64,000 bases of DNA from JAJFJD01 sp965228425 (GTDB lineage Bacteria; Pseudomonadota; Alphaproteobacteria; UBA8366). This document shows positions 42,940 through 52,028 of this stretch, piece by piece; within the stretch, counting starts at the first letter, position 1; each line of letters begins with the position of its first letter. A program made the position numbers and the translations under genes. The stretch spans positions 3,410,001 through 3,474,000 of the forward strand of contig OZ245815.1 in assembly GCA_965228425.1 (NCBI GenBank), written 5' to 3'. The notes under the pieces were generated by a model, which worked only from the letters and a program-made list of their open reading frames with translations, was not told the DNA's origin and made no database searches.

Positions 42940-43749
42940 CTATTCCGCTGCCTGGTCCAGCCGGTCCGGCCCAACGACGCTCAGACCACAGCGCAGCGCT
43001 TCAAGACTGATGACCTGGTCCGGCGACACGTTGGCGATATTCACGTCGGGGCCGAAGGCCAACACGAACGCCTTCTGCAGTTCGAACGTGCTGTTCACCG
43101 TGACGCCCTTGATCCAATAGCCGGTCAACTCGAACAGGACCTTCGAGATGTCGAGACCGTCCCGCAGCCCCTCCAACAAATCCTGGTTGATCTCGTCGCC
43201 ATCCATCAATTCGGCCGCCTCGACCAGCACCAGGTCGCAGCCCGCCTCGAAACACAGGTTGGCCTGTGCAGTCAGTTCGGCGGCGTCCTGCTTATCATGC
43301 TTGGAGCCGACTTCGCCATGCACTTCCAGTCCGCTGTCGATGGCGATGCGGATCATCCGGTGGCGTTCCTGGTCGTTCAGCGGCACGCAATTATCCGACA
43401 CCTCGATGGCGTGGATGCCGTGCCGCTTCGCTTCCTCGCAATACGGCTTGACCGCATCCCAGCCTTGGGTCGCGAAGACATATTCCAGGAACTGACCGCC
43501 GATGAACGGTTTCACGTCGAATTCCTGATACAGGTCGAGTTTCTTCCGGAAGGTCTCCACATCGTAGAGCCGCGCCGTGCCCGCGACGATCTTGCCGAGA
43601 TCGATATAGGGCGCCGACAGTTCGAGCATATCGCGCAGATGCTGCATCGGCTGTCCCCAATCCAGCACCATGGTCAGGCCGGTCTTGCGCGGTTTTTCGG
43701 TGCTGCGCCCGGCGGGCAGCGGGACCATCTCGAAGGGACGCTCGGTCAT
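42940..43749 (-). CDS. Phosphosulfolactate synthase-like protein (ComA family)
   Basis: A 269-residue TIM-barrel protein of the ComA/PSL synthase family. Conserved segments include LDWGQPMQHLRDMLELSAPY, IDLGKIVAGTARLY, GIHAIEVSDNCVPL and VHGEVGSKHD. ComA adds sulfite to phosphoenolpyruvate to make (R)-phosphosulfolactate in coenzyme M synthesis; bacterial homologues are often of uncertain role. No ComB or ComC partner is nearby. The ATG before TERPFEM follows GAAAGAA. It faces a divergently transcribed MBL-hydrolase/MaoC pair. Confidence 0.83.
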   Translation of the reverse strand: MTERPFEMVPLPAGRSTEKPRKTGLTMVLDWGQPMQHLRDMLELSAPYIDLGKIVAGTARLYDVETFRKKLDLYQEFDVKPFIGGQFLEYVFATQGWDAVKPYCEEAKRHGIHAIEVSDNCVPLNDQERHRMIRIAIDSGLEVHGEVGSKHDKQDAAELTAQANLCFEAGCDLVLVEAAELMDGDEINQDLLEGLRDGLDISKVLFELTGYWIKGVTVNSTFELQKAFVLAFGPDVNIANVSPDQVISLEALRCGLSVVGPDRLDQAAE

Positions 43750-43887
43750 GTCTGGGTTCTTTCGTTTCTTATCCGGCGGCGGATGACCCATCGATGATAG
43801 CGCGGAACCGCGTCCGGATGACAGTCTGCGCCCGACCCCCTATGGTCGGTGCATCAAAGGCAAGAAACGACATTAGGGACCGCCGCC

Positions 43888-44772
43888 ATGCGCATCACCC
43901 TTCTCGGCACCGGAACGCCGACCCCCTCGCTCAAACGCATGTGTTCCGGCTATGTGGTCGAAACCGGCGACGACGTCATCGTGTTCGACCATGGCACCGG
44001 CAGCCACCACCGGCTGCTGGAAGCGGGATACAAGGCCACCGACGTCACGCACTTCATCTGCAGCCATCTTCACTACGACCACTGCATGGATTATCCCCGG
44101 CTGCTGATCACCCGCTGGGATCAGGGTGCGGGACAGATCCCGGAACTACAGGTCTACGGCCCGCCCGGCATCGACCGCATGACCAATCTGTTGATCGACG
44201 ACGACGGCGTGTTCGGCCCGGACCTGATCGCCCGGACCAAGCATCCGCTCAGCCTCGACGTCTACCGCAACCGCCACGGCGAAGGCGACCGCGCCCGCCC
44301 CGCGCCGGTCGTCCACGAACTGCGCAGCGGCGACACGGTCGAGGAGAACGGCTGGAAGCTGACCGTCGCCAGCGTGCCCCATGTCCAGCCCTATCTGGTC
44401 TGCTACGGCTTCCGGCTCGACACGGCCGAAGGCTCCTTCGTCTATTCCGGCGACTGCGGCCCGTGCACGGCGATGGAGAAACTTTCCGACGGCGCCGACG
44501 TGCTGGTCCATATGTGCCAATACATCACCGGCACCGAACCGTCCGAGGAATACACCAAGGGCTGCATGGGCCATATGGAACTCGCCCAACTCGGCGCCAA
44601 ATCCGGCGTGCGCAACCTGGTGATGAGCCACATGTTGCTGCAACTCGACGTACCCGGCGTGAAGGAGCGGCTGATTTCCGAAATGAAATCGGTTTACGAC
44701 GGCAATCTGATCTGGGGCGAGGATCTAATGGAAGTGCCGGTGAAGGACCCGGCCCCGGCAAAGATGGACTGA
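43888..44772 (+). CDS. MBL-fold metallo-hydrolase, RNase Z/arylsulfatase-like
   Basis: A 294-residue metallo-beta-lactamase-fold hydrolase. The zinc motif HLHYDH is at residues 60-65, with further ligands in VPHVQPYLVCYG, YSGDCGPCTAM and the C-terminal MSHMLLQL. The opening MRITLLGTGTPTPS resembles RNase Z-like and arylsulfatase-type members, but the tRNA-processing exosite is not evident, so a small-molecule esterase, sulfatase or lactonase role is more likely. AGGGA precedes the ATG. The MaoC-like gene starts 14 bases downstream, so they form an operon. Confidence 0.87.
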   Translation: MRITLLGTGTPTPSLKRMCSGYVVETGDDVIVFDHGTGSHHRLLEAGYKATDVTHFICSHLHYDHCMDYPRLLITRWDQGAGQIPELQVYGPPGIDRMTNLLIDDDGVFGPDLIARTKHPLSLDVYRNRHGEGDRARPAPVVHELRSGDTVEENGWKLTVASVPHVQPYLVCYGFRLDTAEGSFVYSGDCGPCTAMEKLSDGADVLVHMCQYITGTEPSEEYTKGCMGHMELAQLGAKSGVRNLVMSHMLLQLDVPGVKERLISEMKSVYDGNLIWGEDLMEVPVKDPAPAKMD

Positions 44773-44786
44773 TAGGACAAGGATTG

Positions 44787-45608
44787 ATGACCACTACCAC
44801 TACCTCGACCGACGCCGACGTCGGATACCGCGCCGGGCTCGTATATCCGGACTGGGATTTTCAGGTGACCGCCGAAACGCAGGCCAAGAAGCTGGCGTGC
44901 TGCGACATCGACCCGACGATCTACAGCGACCGGGTGGATATCACCCATTACGCCTTGGCGACCGTGCTTGCGGCCAAGCGAACCGGACTCCCCGTGAACG
45001 GCCGGGTCCACATGACGCAACGCTTCATGCAAAGCGAGCCGATCATGCTCGGCGAAACCCTAACGGTGCGCGGCGAGGATATCAAAGTAGAGCCCGACCG
45101 GCGCGGCAATATCGTCACCTCGCGGTTCGAATTCGCCCGGCCCAACGGGTCTATCCCGCTGCGCGCGGAACGGTCGTCGCTGGTGCTCGACGCCACGCTT
45201 GCGGAAAAGGCGCAACCGCCCACGGCGAAACCCAAACCCGCCGCCGACCCCACCCAGGGCCTGACGATGATCGGCGAGAAGCAGTTGGTGCCCGAAAAGG
45301 TCGCGGCCTATAGCGACGAGGCGGAAAACCTCATCCATTCAGACCCGGAAACGGCCCGACGCTTCGGCTTCCGTGCGCCCATCGCGGCAGGCCTAATGGC
45401 GATCCGGTTCATGATCGAAGCGCTCAGCAAAGAAGCCGTGCCGCAGGAACTCGACCTGCAAATCCGATTCCGCCGGCCGATGTTCTGGGACGAGAAGCTC
45501 GATCTCTGGGGTCGCCATGACGATGCGGGCAAACTCGCCTACATCGCCGTCGTCAATCAGGACGGCAAACTGGCCAACGACGGGATCGTTAATCACGTCG
45601 GGTGGTGA
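44787..45608 (+). CDS. MaoC/FAS1-like hot-dog dehydratase
   Basis: A 273-residue protein with two hot-dog-like halves. The first includes NGRVHMTQRFMQSEPIMLGE; the second has the MaoC-like segment FGFRAPIAAGLMAIRFMIEA and a C-terminal QIRFRRPMFWDEKLDLWG. MaoC-family proteins hydrate enoyl-CoA substrates; a typical catalytic Asp-x4-His is not obvious, so activity is uncertain. AAGGA precedes the ATG. A much longer open frame runs through the previous gene in another phase and is not the true protein. Confidence 0.8.
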   Translation: MTTTTTSTDADVGYRAGLVYPDWDFQVTAETQAKKLACCDIDPTIYSDRVDITHYALATVLAAKRTGLPVNGRVHMTQRFMQSEPIMLGETLTVRGEDIKVEPDRRGNIVTSRFEFARPNGSIPLRAERSSLVLDATLAEKAQPPTAKPKPAADPTQGLTMIGEKQLVPEKVAAYSDEAENLIHSDPETARRFGFRAPIAAGLMAIRFMIEALSKEAVPQELDLQIRFRRPMFWDEKLDLWGRHDDAGKLAYIAVVNQDGKLANDGIVNHVGW

Positions 45609-45627
45609 TCACCCATCAGCCCTCGCT

Positions 45628-45696
45628 GTCATTCCCGCGAAAGCGGGAATCCAGACCTGCCGCTAGAGAATGGATTCCCGCTTTCGCGGGAATGAC
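45628..45696. repeat. Palindromic intergenic repeat, copy 1
   Basis: Two 26-base arms, starting GTCATTCCCGCG and ending CGCGGGAATGAC, are exact inverted copies separated by 17 bases; each arm is itself a small hairpin (TTCCCGC-GAAA-GCGGGAA). It is a REP-like element located between two convergent genes. Two relatives occur at 59787 and 62919. Confidence 0.85.
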
Positions 45697-45752
45697 GATG
45701 GATTTGAGTAACTTCTCAAGCGGGTCGCGTTAATGAGCGCGCGCTTTCGATG

Positions 45753-46601
45753 CTACTTCCCGACATGCTCCGTCAGGAAGGCATCGATCCCTTGCAGATA
45801 TTTCTGCTCGCTCTGCATGAATCCGGTGTTATGACCGCCGTTGATTTCCAGGAACCGCTTCGGACCCCGCGCCGCCGCGAAAAGGGCGCGCCCATGCGCG
45901 AACGGGACGATCTGATCGTCCGGGCTGTGAATGACCAGAACCGGGATCGGGACGGACGCGAGCGCCGCTTCGGTGTCGTAGTCGAACCGGGTCAGCCACC
46001 GCACCGGCAGGAACCAATAGATTTGCGCGGCCATGTCCGGCACCGAGGTAAAGGCCGATTCCAGGATCAGCGCGCCGGCATCCCGGCCTTTCGCCGCGTG
46101 GGCCGCAACCGCGCCGCCGAGCGAACGCCCGAAGATGACGATCCGCTTCGGGGATATGCCCCGCCGCTCGGTCAAGTAGCGCCAAGCGGCCTCGGCATCC
46201 CGATACGTCCCCTCCTCCGACGGTTCGCCCTCGCTTTGGCCATATCCGCGATAGTCGAGTATCAGCGTCGATAGACGCAAACGGTTGAACAGTCGTATCG
46301 ACTCCAGCCGATGCGAGATATTACCCGCGTTCCCATGGAAGAAAAGCAACACGCCCCGCGCGTTCTTCGCCGGGACGAACCAAGCGTCGAGCGTAAGGCC
46401 ATCCTCGGTGGGTATCTTGACCGGCTCGAAATCCAGCCCGATGGAGTCCGGCGTCGCGACGATCGCGCGGGTCGGCGTATCCGGATGGTAGATCAGACAG
46501 GATTGCAGAAGGAATAGGGCCGCCAGCAGCAGCAGATAGAAGCCCGCGACCGGCATCAGGACGCGTTTCGCCGACTTGAAGATATCCTGTGCTGACGCCA
46601 T
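45753..46601 (-). CDS. Membrane-anchored alpha/beta hydrolase (BEM46-like)
   Basis: A 282-residue alpha/beta-hydrolase with an N-terminal transmembrane anchor (VAGFYLLLLAALFLLQSCLI). The oxyanion region is LLFFHGNAGNISHR, the nucleophile elbow is GRSLGGAV (Ser), the acid is in VIHSPDDQIVP (Asp) and the His is in INGGHNTG, so the triad is complete. Bacterial BEM46/YfhR-like proteins are putative esterases or peptidases of unknown substrate with the active site outside the cytoplasm. The gene ends facing the palindromic repeat and starts 112 bases from the small membrane protein gene. Confidence 0.9.
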   Translation of the reverse strand: MASAQDIFKSAKRVLMPVAGFYLLLLAALFLLQSCLIYHPDTPTRAIVATPDSIGLDFEPVKIPTEDGLTLDAWFVPAKNARGVLLFFHGNAGNISHRLESIRLFNRLRLSTLILDYRGYGQSEGEPSEEGTYRDAEAAWRYLTERRGISPKRIVIFGRSLGGAVAAHAAKGRDAGALILESAFTSVPDMAAQIYWFLPVRWLTRFDYDTEAALASVPIPVLVIHSPDDQIVPFAHGRALFAAARGPKRFLEINGGHNTGFMQSEQKYLQGIDAFLTEHVGK

Positions 46602-46713
46602 TACGGTTTCGTTCCGGTCGTTGCCGCACGGCGCGGCGTTCGGTTAGGCTCGCCTTTTACACGCATCCGCGCAACCGTCCTTCGCCCGCAAGCGCGGGCA
46701 AGGTCCGTAACGG

Positions 46714-46896
46714 TTACTCGCCGCCGCCCCCGCCATCGCCGCCGCTCTCGCCTCCGCCGCCGTCGCCCCAACCGCGACCGCGTCTGCGCACGGCAAAAAT
46801 CGCGGCGATCGCCAGCGCACCGAGATAATAGGGCACGAACTCAAAATCGGGATCGCTCAGAACCAGGTTCCAAGCCTCTTGCATCGTCTCGCGCAT
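46714..46896 (-). CDS. Small membrane protein with Gly-rich tail
   Basis: A 60-residue protein with one predicted transmembrane helix (VPYYLGALAIAAIFAV) followed by a basic stop-transfer stretch (RRRGRGW) and a tail of Gly, Asp and Glu. GGAG lies upstream of the ATG. Small Gly-rich single-span proteins of this shape are common in bacteria, but I do not recognise a family. It is on the same strand as the hydrolase downstream and could be cotranscribed. Confidence 0.55.
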   Translation of the reverse strand: MRETMQEAWNLVLSDPDFEFVPYYLGALAIAAIFAVRRRGRGWGDGGGGESGGDGGGGGE

Positions 46897-47091
46897 GATA
46901 GCGTTGCTCCGGTAGAACTGACGCTAGCCGGATGACCCTAAGATTGATTTAAGGCCGCGAACGTCCCTCGATACCGGTAGAACGAGTGTTTTCGGGCGCG
47001 GCACTTTCTCCGAACCGTTATTGGCGTTACAATTCGGTAAATCCCGACGAATTTCCAAATTTCGCGACCACATCCATCCTCGGAGGACGCC

Positions 47092-48804
47092 ATGCCCTAT
47101 CAACCGACAATGCTCGGCACCCGCTATATGGTCTCGGCAGGCCATTATCTCGCCACCCAGGCCGGCTACAACATCCTGGAGGACGGCGGCAACGCAGTGG
47201 ACGCGGGCGTGGCGGCGGGCATCGCCCTGGCCGTGGTGCAGAGCGACATCGTCAATGTCGGCGGCGTCGCGCCGATGATCATCTACCTCGCCGAGAAGAA
47301 CGAGGTGGTGACGATCAGCGGTCTCGGCTGGTGGCCCAAGGCGGCCAAGCTCGACATCTTCCTGCGGGAGCATAACGGCACCGTGCCGCACGGGGTGCGG
47401 CGCTCGGTCATGCCGGCCGCGCCCGACGCCTGGATCACCGCACTCAAGCATTTCGGCACCAAGAGTTTCGGCGAAGTCGCGGAAGCCTCGATCCGCTATG
47501 CGCGCGACGGCTTCAGCATGCACCCCACCTATCAGGGCACCATCGAGAGTGCTCAGGAGGGTTACGCCAACTATCCGAGCAACATGGAAATCATGTTGCC
47601 CGGCGGTAAAGTGCCGCAGGTCGGCGAGAACTTCGTTCAGGCCGACCTTGCGCGGTCGCTGCAATACATGGCAGACGAGGAATCCTCCGCATCGTCAAAG
47701 GGCCGCGAAGACGGCCTGCAGGCCGCCCGCGCCGCCTTCTACGAGGGCGACATCGCGCAGACCATCGCCAAGTTCCACCGCGAGGAAGGCGGCTTCATCA
47801 CCGAAGAGGATATGCGGGAATTCCGCGTTGCGATCGAACCGCCGGTCAAGCGCAGCTTCAACGGCATCGACGTGTACACTTGCGGCCCCTGGTGCCAAGG
47901 GCCGGTTCTGCTGCAGATGATGGCGCTACTCGAATCCTACGACCTGAAAGGCATGGGCCATAACTCGGTCGAGTACATCCACACCCTGTCGGAAGCGATC
48001 AAGCTCGCCTTCGCCGACCGCGAGCGCTACTACGGCGACCCGCGCTTCGTGGACGTGCCGATGGATACACTGCTGTCCGACGCCTACAACGCGGAACGCC
48101 GCGACATGATACGCCCGGACGAGGCCTGGCCGACGATGCCGGCGCATGGCGCGGTCGACGGCTTCGACCCGATGGAGGCGAAACTGCTGTCGCCGCCGCA
48201 GGCGCCCGAATATGTCCTGCACGACACGTCATACGCCTGCGCCATCGACGAGCACGGCAACGCCTTCTCGATCACGCCGAGCGATAGCTGCGGCGCCTCG
48301 CCGATCATCCCCGGCCTCGGACTCGTCGCATCGAGCCGCGGCTCGCAGGGTTGGGCGGTCGAAGGCCATGCCTCGGCGATCGCACCGGGCAAGCGACCGC
48401 GCCTGACGCCGAACCCCGCCATGGCCGTGGTCGAAGGCAAAATGACCATGCCCTTCGGCACGCCCGGCGGCGACGTGCAATGCCAGGCGATGCTGCAGGT
48501 GTTCAACAACATCCACGAATTCGACATGGACCCGCAGGAAGCCATCGAAGCCCCGCGCTTCTCTACCTACAGCGCGCCCAGCTCTTTCGAGCCGCATGAG
48601 GCGGAGCCCGGCATCCTGCGCATCGAGAACCGCGTCGACGACAGCACCGGCAAGGCGCTCGAGCAGAAAGGCCACAAGGTCGAATGGTGGCCGGAAATCA
48701 CCCGCAAGGCGGGCGCGGTCTGCACGGTGGTGCACGACCACGAGTCCGGTAAACTCGCCGGCGGCGCCGACCCGCGCCGTCAGTCCCGCGCCATGGGGTG
48801 GTAA
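47092..48804 (+). CDS. Gamma-glutamyltransferase family protein (1)
   Basis: A 570-residue Ntn-hydrolase of the gamma-glutamyltransferase family. The precursor should self-cleave before T379 (HDTSYACAID), making large and small subunits. The N-terminal GNAVDAGVAAGIALAVVQSD and the C-terminal FGTPGGDVQCQAMLQVFNN are family landmarks. No signal peptide is seen, which is unusual for periplasmic GGTs and suggests a cytoplasmic acylase or hydrolase role. GGAGGA precedes the ATG. A paralogue is 3.2 kb downstream, beyond the P-type ATPase. Confidence 0.9.
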   Translation: MPYQPTMLGTRYMVSAGHYLATQAGYNILEDGGNAVDAGVAAGIALAVVQSDIVNVGGVAPMIIYLAEKNEVVTISGLGWWPKAAKLDIFLREHNGTVPHGVRRSVMPAAPDAWITALKHFGTKSFGEVAEASIRYARDGFSMHPTYQGTIESAQEGYANYPSNMEIMLPGGKVPQVGENFVQADLARSLQYMADEESSASSKGREDGLQAARAAFYEGDIAQTIAKFHREEGGFITEEDMREFRVAIEPPVKRSFNGIDVYTCGPWCQGPVLLQMMALLESYDLKGMGHNSVEYIHTLSEAIKLAFADRERYYGDPRFVDVPMDTLLSDAYNAERRDMIRPDEAWPTMPAHGAVDGFDPMEAKLLSPPQAPEYVLHDTSYACAIDEHGNAFSITPSDSCGASPIIPGLGLVASSRGSQGWAVEGHASAIAPGKRPRLTPNPAMAVVEGKMTMPFGTPGGDVQCQAMLQVFNNIHEFDMDPQEAIEAPRFSTYSAPSSFEPHEAEPGILRIENRVDDSTGKALEQKGHKVEWWPEITRKAGAVCTVVHDHESGKLAGGADPRRQSRAMGW

Positions 48805-48880
48805 GGCACCTTTCGTAAGACATACCGCCACCCCACATATGTTCGTGAATCCTTGCGGACGGAATTGAGGGAGTGGCGGG

Positions 48881-51637
48881 ATGAAGGCGACCGGGTCCGA
48901 TGGTCCGCCGGCGGTTGCCATAACCGACCGGCGGGATTGGCACACCCTTCCCTCCGAAGACGCGTTATCGGCACTCGGCAGCAGTCCGAACGGTCTGTCC
49001 GCGGATGACGCAGGCCGCCGCCTCACGGAATTCGGTCCGAACCGGTTGCCGCCGCCGAAACGGCGCGGTCCCATCCTGCGGTTTCTGATCCAGTTCAACG
49101 ACGTTTTGATCTACGTGCTGCTCGCCGCCGCCGGTGTAACCGCCCTGCTCGGCCATTGGATCGATACGCAGGTCATTCTCGCCGTCGTCCTGGTGAACGC
49201 CGTCATCGGCTTTATCCAAGAGGGCAAGGCGGAAAAGGCCCTCGACGCGATCCGCGACATGCTGGCGCCGAAAGCGAGCGTGATCCGCGGCGGCCAGCGA
49301 AAGTCCATCCCCGGCGACGACGTCGTCCCGGGCGACATCGTGTTGCTCGAAGCGGGCGACCGTGTTCCCGCCGATATCCGTTTGTTCGAGATCAAGGGAC
49401 TCAAGGTCGACGAATCGATTCTGACCGGCGAATCGGTGCCCGTCGAGAAGACCGAACCGCCGGTGGCCGCGAATGCCCCCCTTGGCGACCGGACACCCAT
49501 GGCATTCAGCGGAACGCTCGTGACCTATGGGCGAGCGAAAGGCGCCGTCGTCGACACCGGCGCAGGGACCGAAATCGGCCGGATCAGCGGCATGCTGTCG
49601 GAGGTCACGACCCTGCAGACGCCGCTCCTACGGCAGATGGGCATCTTCGCCAAGCGGCTGACCGCCGCGATCCTCGGCATCGCCGCGCTTGTGCTGGTCT
49701 TCGGCCTGCTGGTCCGCGACCTCGGTTTTTCCGAAATCTTCATGGCGGTGGTCGGATTGTCGGTCGCGGCCATCCCGGAAGGCCTCCCGGCCATTCTGAC
49801 CATTACCTTGGCGATCGGCGTGCAGGGCATGGCAAGCCGAAACGCGATCGTCCGCCGGCTCCCGGCCATCGAGACATTGGGATCGGTCTCGGTCATCTGT
49901 TCCGACAAGACAGGCACGCTGACGCGCAATGAAATGACCGTCGCCTCGATCGCGACCGCCCGGCGGCTCTTTACGGTCGGCGGCGCCGGGTATGCGCCAC
50001 GCGGCGGCTTTGCGCTGGACGGACGCGATACAGATGCCGGCGAATACCCGCTGCTCGCCGAAATAGGCCGCGCCGCCCTCCTCTGCAGTGATGCCAGCCT
50101 GCACGAAACGGATGGCGAGTGGATGGTCGAAGGTGACCCGATGGAAGGGGCATTGCTTGCGGCCGCTGCCAAGGCCGGTCTCGATCTCGAATTCGAACGC
50201 CGGTCCTGGCCCCGAAACGACGCCATTCCGTTCGACTCGCAACACCAGTTCATGGCCAGCCTTAACCATGACCATTCAGGAAATGGCGCGATCTTCATCA
50301 AGGGTGCGCCGGAGCGCATCCTCGGCATGTGCGTCCAACAGCGCGGAATAGACGAAGACGTGCCGCTCGATACGGACTATTGGCAACGCCAGGCGGATGA
50401 AATCGCATCGCGCGGGCAACGTATACTCGCCGTCGCAACGAAGGTGACGGACGCGGGGCAATCGAGCCTGCACTTCGACGATGTCGAGAGCGGACTTACC
50501 TTTCTCGGCTTGTTCGGCATGATCGATCCACCGCGCGAGGAAGCGATCACCGCCGTGGCCGAATGCCAGGCCGCCGGCATCCAGGTCAAGATGATCACCG
50601 GCGACCATGCGGGCACGGCGACGGCGGTTGCGCGCCAGTTGGGCCTGGAAAATCCGGAGGCGGTCCTGACCGGCCATGACCTTGATGCGTTGGACGAAGA
50701 AACCCTGCGCATCCGGGCCCAGGATACCGCCGTTTTCGCGCGCACCAGCCCGTCGGACAAACTGCGGCTGGTGACCGCACTCCAGGCCGAGGGGGCGGTC
50801 GTCGCGATGACCGGCGACGGCGTCAACGACGCCCCGGCGCTCAAACGCGCCGATGTCGGGATCGCCATGGGCCAGAAAGGCAGCGAAGCGGCAAAGGAAG
50901 CATCGGAGATGGTGCTCGCGGACGACAACTTCGCGGCCATCGCCGAGGCCGTACGCGCCGGGCGGACCGTCTACGACAACCTGAAAAAGGCAATCCTGTT
51001 CATCCTGCCGACCAACGGCGGCGAAGCGCTTGTCTTGATCGCCGCGATCCTGCTCGGCTTCACCCTGCCGATCACGCCGCTGCAGATCCTTTGGGTCAAT
51101 ATGGTCACGGCCGTGACGCTGGCGTTGGCCCTGGCTTTCGAGCCGAGCGAACCGGACGTCATGCGACGCCCGCCCCGCGCCGCGGACGAACCCATCTTCT
51201 CCGGCTTCCTGATCTGGCGGACGACCTTCGTCTCCGTCCTGTTCATGGGCGCGATCTTCGGAAAATTCATCCTGGCGACCGTCCAGGGCGCCAGCATCGA
51301 GGAAGCCCGCACGATCGCGGTGAACACGCTCGTGGTGTTGGAGATTTTCTACCTGTTCAGCGTCCGCTACCTGAAGGCGCCGTCGATCACCTGGCGCGGC
51401 CTCGTCGGCACCCGGGCGGTGTTGATCGCCGTCGGCGTCGTTACGGCGCTGCAACTCCTGTTTACCTACGCACCTTTTATGGAAACCTTCTTCGATGTTC
51501 GGCCGCTGAGCCTAGGACAGGGCCTAGAGATCGTCGCCGTCGGCATCGCCGTCCTGTTGATCCTCGAGGCGGAAAAATGGCTTTACGGATTGGCGACAGG
51601 GCAGCAGCATCGATACAACCGTGGCCCAAACAAATAG
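48881..51637 (+). CDS. Cation-translocating P-type ATPase (type II)
   Basis: A 918-residue P-type ATPase with about 10 transmembrane helices. The actuator TGES motif is in ILTGESVPVEK, the phosphorylated Asp is D342 in SDKTGTLT, and the hinge is MTGDGVNDAPALKRADVG. The M4 motif PEGLPA and the M6 motif NMVTAVTLALALAFEPSEPD are those of the calcium- or SERCA-like type II class, so calcium or a similar cation is the likely substrate, extruded from the cytoplasm. GAGGGAG precedes the ATG. It lies between two GGT genes on the same strand. Confidence 0.95.
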   Translation: MKATGSDGPPAVAITDRRDWHTLPSEDALSALGSSPNGLSADDAGRRLTEFGPNRLPPPKRRGPILRFLIQFNDVLIYVLLAAAGVTALLGHWIDTQVILAVVLVNAVIGFIQEGKAEKALDAIRDMLAPKASVIRGGQRKSIPGDDVVPGDIVLLEAGDRVPADIRLFEIKGLKVDESILTGESVPVEKTEPPVAANAPLGDRTPMAFSGTLVTYGRAKGAVVDTGAGTEIGRISGMLSEVTTLQTPLLRQMGIFAKRLTAAILGIAALVLVFGLLVRDLGFSEIFMAVVGLSVAAIPEGLPAILTITLAIGVQGMASRNAIVRRLPAIETLGSVSVICSDKTGTLTRNEMTVASIATARRLFTVGGAGYAPRGGFALDGRDTDAGEYPLLAEIGRAALLCSDASLHETDGEWMVEGDPMEGALLAAAAKAGLDLEFERRSWPRNDAIPFDSQHQFMASLNHDHSGNGAIFIKGAPERILGMCVQQRGIDEDVPLDTDYWQRQADEIASRGQRILAVATKVTDAGQSSLHFDDVESGLTFLGLFGMIDPPREEAITAVAECQAAGIQVKMITGDHAGTATAVARQLGLENPEAVLTGHDLDALDEETLRIRAQDTAVFARTSPSDKLRLVTALQAEGAVVAMTGDGVNDAPALKRADVGIAMGQKGSEAAKEASEMVLADDNFAAIAEAVRAGRTVYDNLKKAILFILPTNGGEALVLIAAILLGFTLPITPLQILWVNMVTAVTLALALAFEPSEPDVMRRPPRAADEPIFSGFLIWRTTFVSVLFMGAIFGKFILATVQGASIEEARTIAVNTLVVLEIFYLFSVRYLKAPSITWRGLVGTRAVLIAVGVVTALQLLFTYAPFMETFFDVRPLSLGQGLEIVAVGIAVLLILEAEKWLYGLATGQQHRYNRGPNK

Positions 51638-51650
51638 CAGACGCTATCTG

Positions 51651-52028
51651 ATGGTAGATAACGAGTTCATCGACAGTGCTGAAGATGCGCTTGAAGCTTT
51701 CCTTCAGCAGTTTAGTGATTATCCCGCTGAAAAAGACGGTGAATATATAATCAGGCGAGCTACAGCTTATATCCGCCGGCACGACAAAGAAGCACAAAGA
51801 GCGATCGTTGAGGTCTTAAAACGTTGGCTTGGACAAGATGACAAAGAACGAGCGCATATCGCAATTGCGGTGACCCGACGACTGCACATCTTATCGGCCT
51901 TACCGGATTTGGAAGTCACGCTAGCAAGAATTCGCTCAAGAAAATCATCATTGCCGTCGTACTATGCTGAAATCCTTGAAAATGCGATAAATGACCTGCG
52001 CACCAAAGAGCGAGGAGATCCTATCTAA
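51651..52028 (+). CDS. Small unknown protein between P-type ATPase and GGT2
   Basis: A 125-residue soluble, alpha-helical protein (WLGQDDKERAHIAIAVTRRL then LSALPDLEVTLARIRSRKS resembles HEAT/ARM-like helices). I do not recognise a family. Base composition is lower in G+C than its neighbours, which suggests a different history. A GTG at 51621, overlapping the ATPase stop, is an alternative start. Its TAA stop shares a base with the ATG of the next GGT gene (TAATG), so translation may be coupled. Confidence 0.6.
   Translation: MVDNEFIDSAEDALEAFLQQFSDYPAEKDGEYIIRRATAYIRRHDKEAQRAIVEVLKRWLGQDDKERAHIAIAVTRRLHILSALPDLEVTLARIRSRKSSLPSYYAEILENAINDLRTKERGDPI

Noticed and set aside
43794..45608. 604-codon fused frame ending in the MaoC-like protein
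   Set aside because: The part before 44787 is an out-of-phase reading through the MBL gene (Arg/Pro-rich, no family features). The true start follows AAGGA at 44787.
46684..46699. GCCCGC/GCGGGC hairpin near the small membrane protein
   Set aside because: Short 6-bp stem with no T run; may be a fragment of the palindromic repeat but too little to call.
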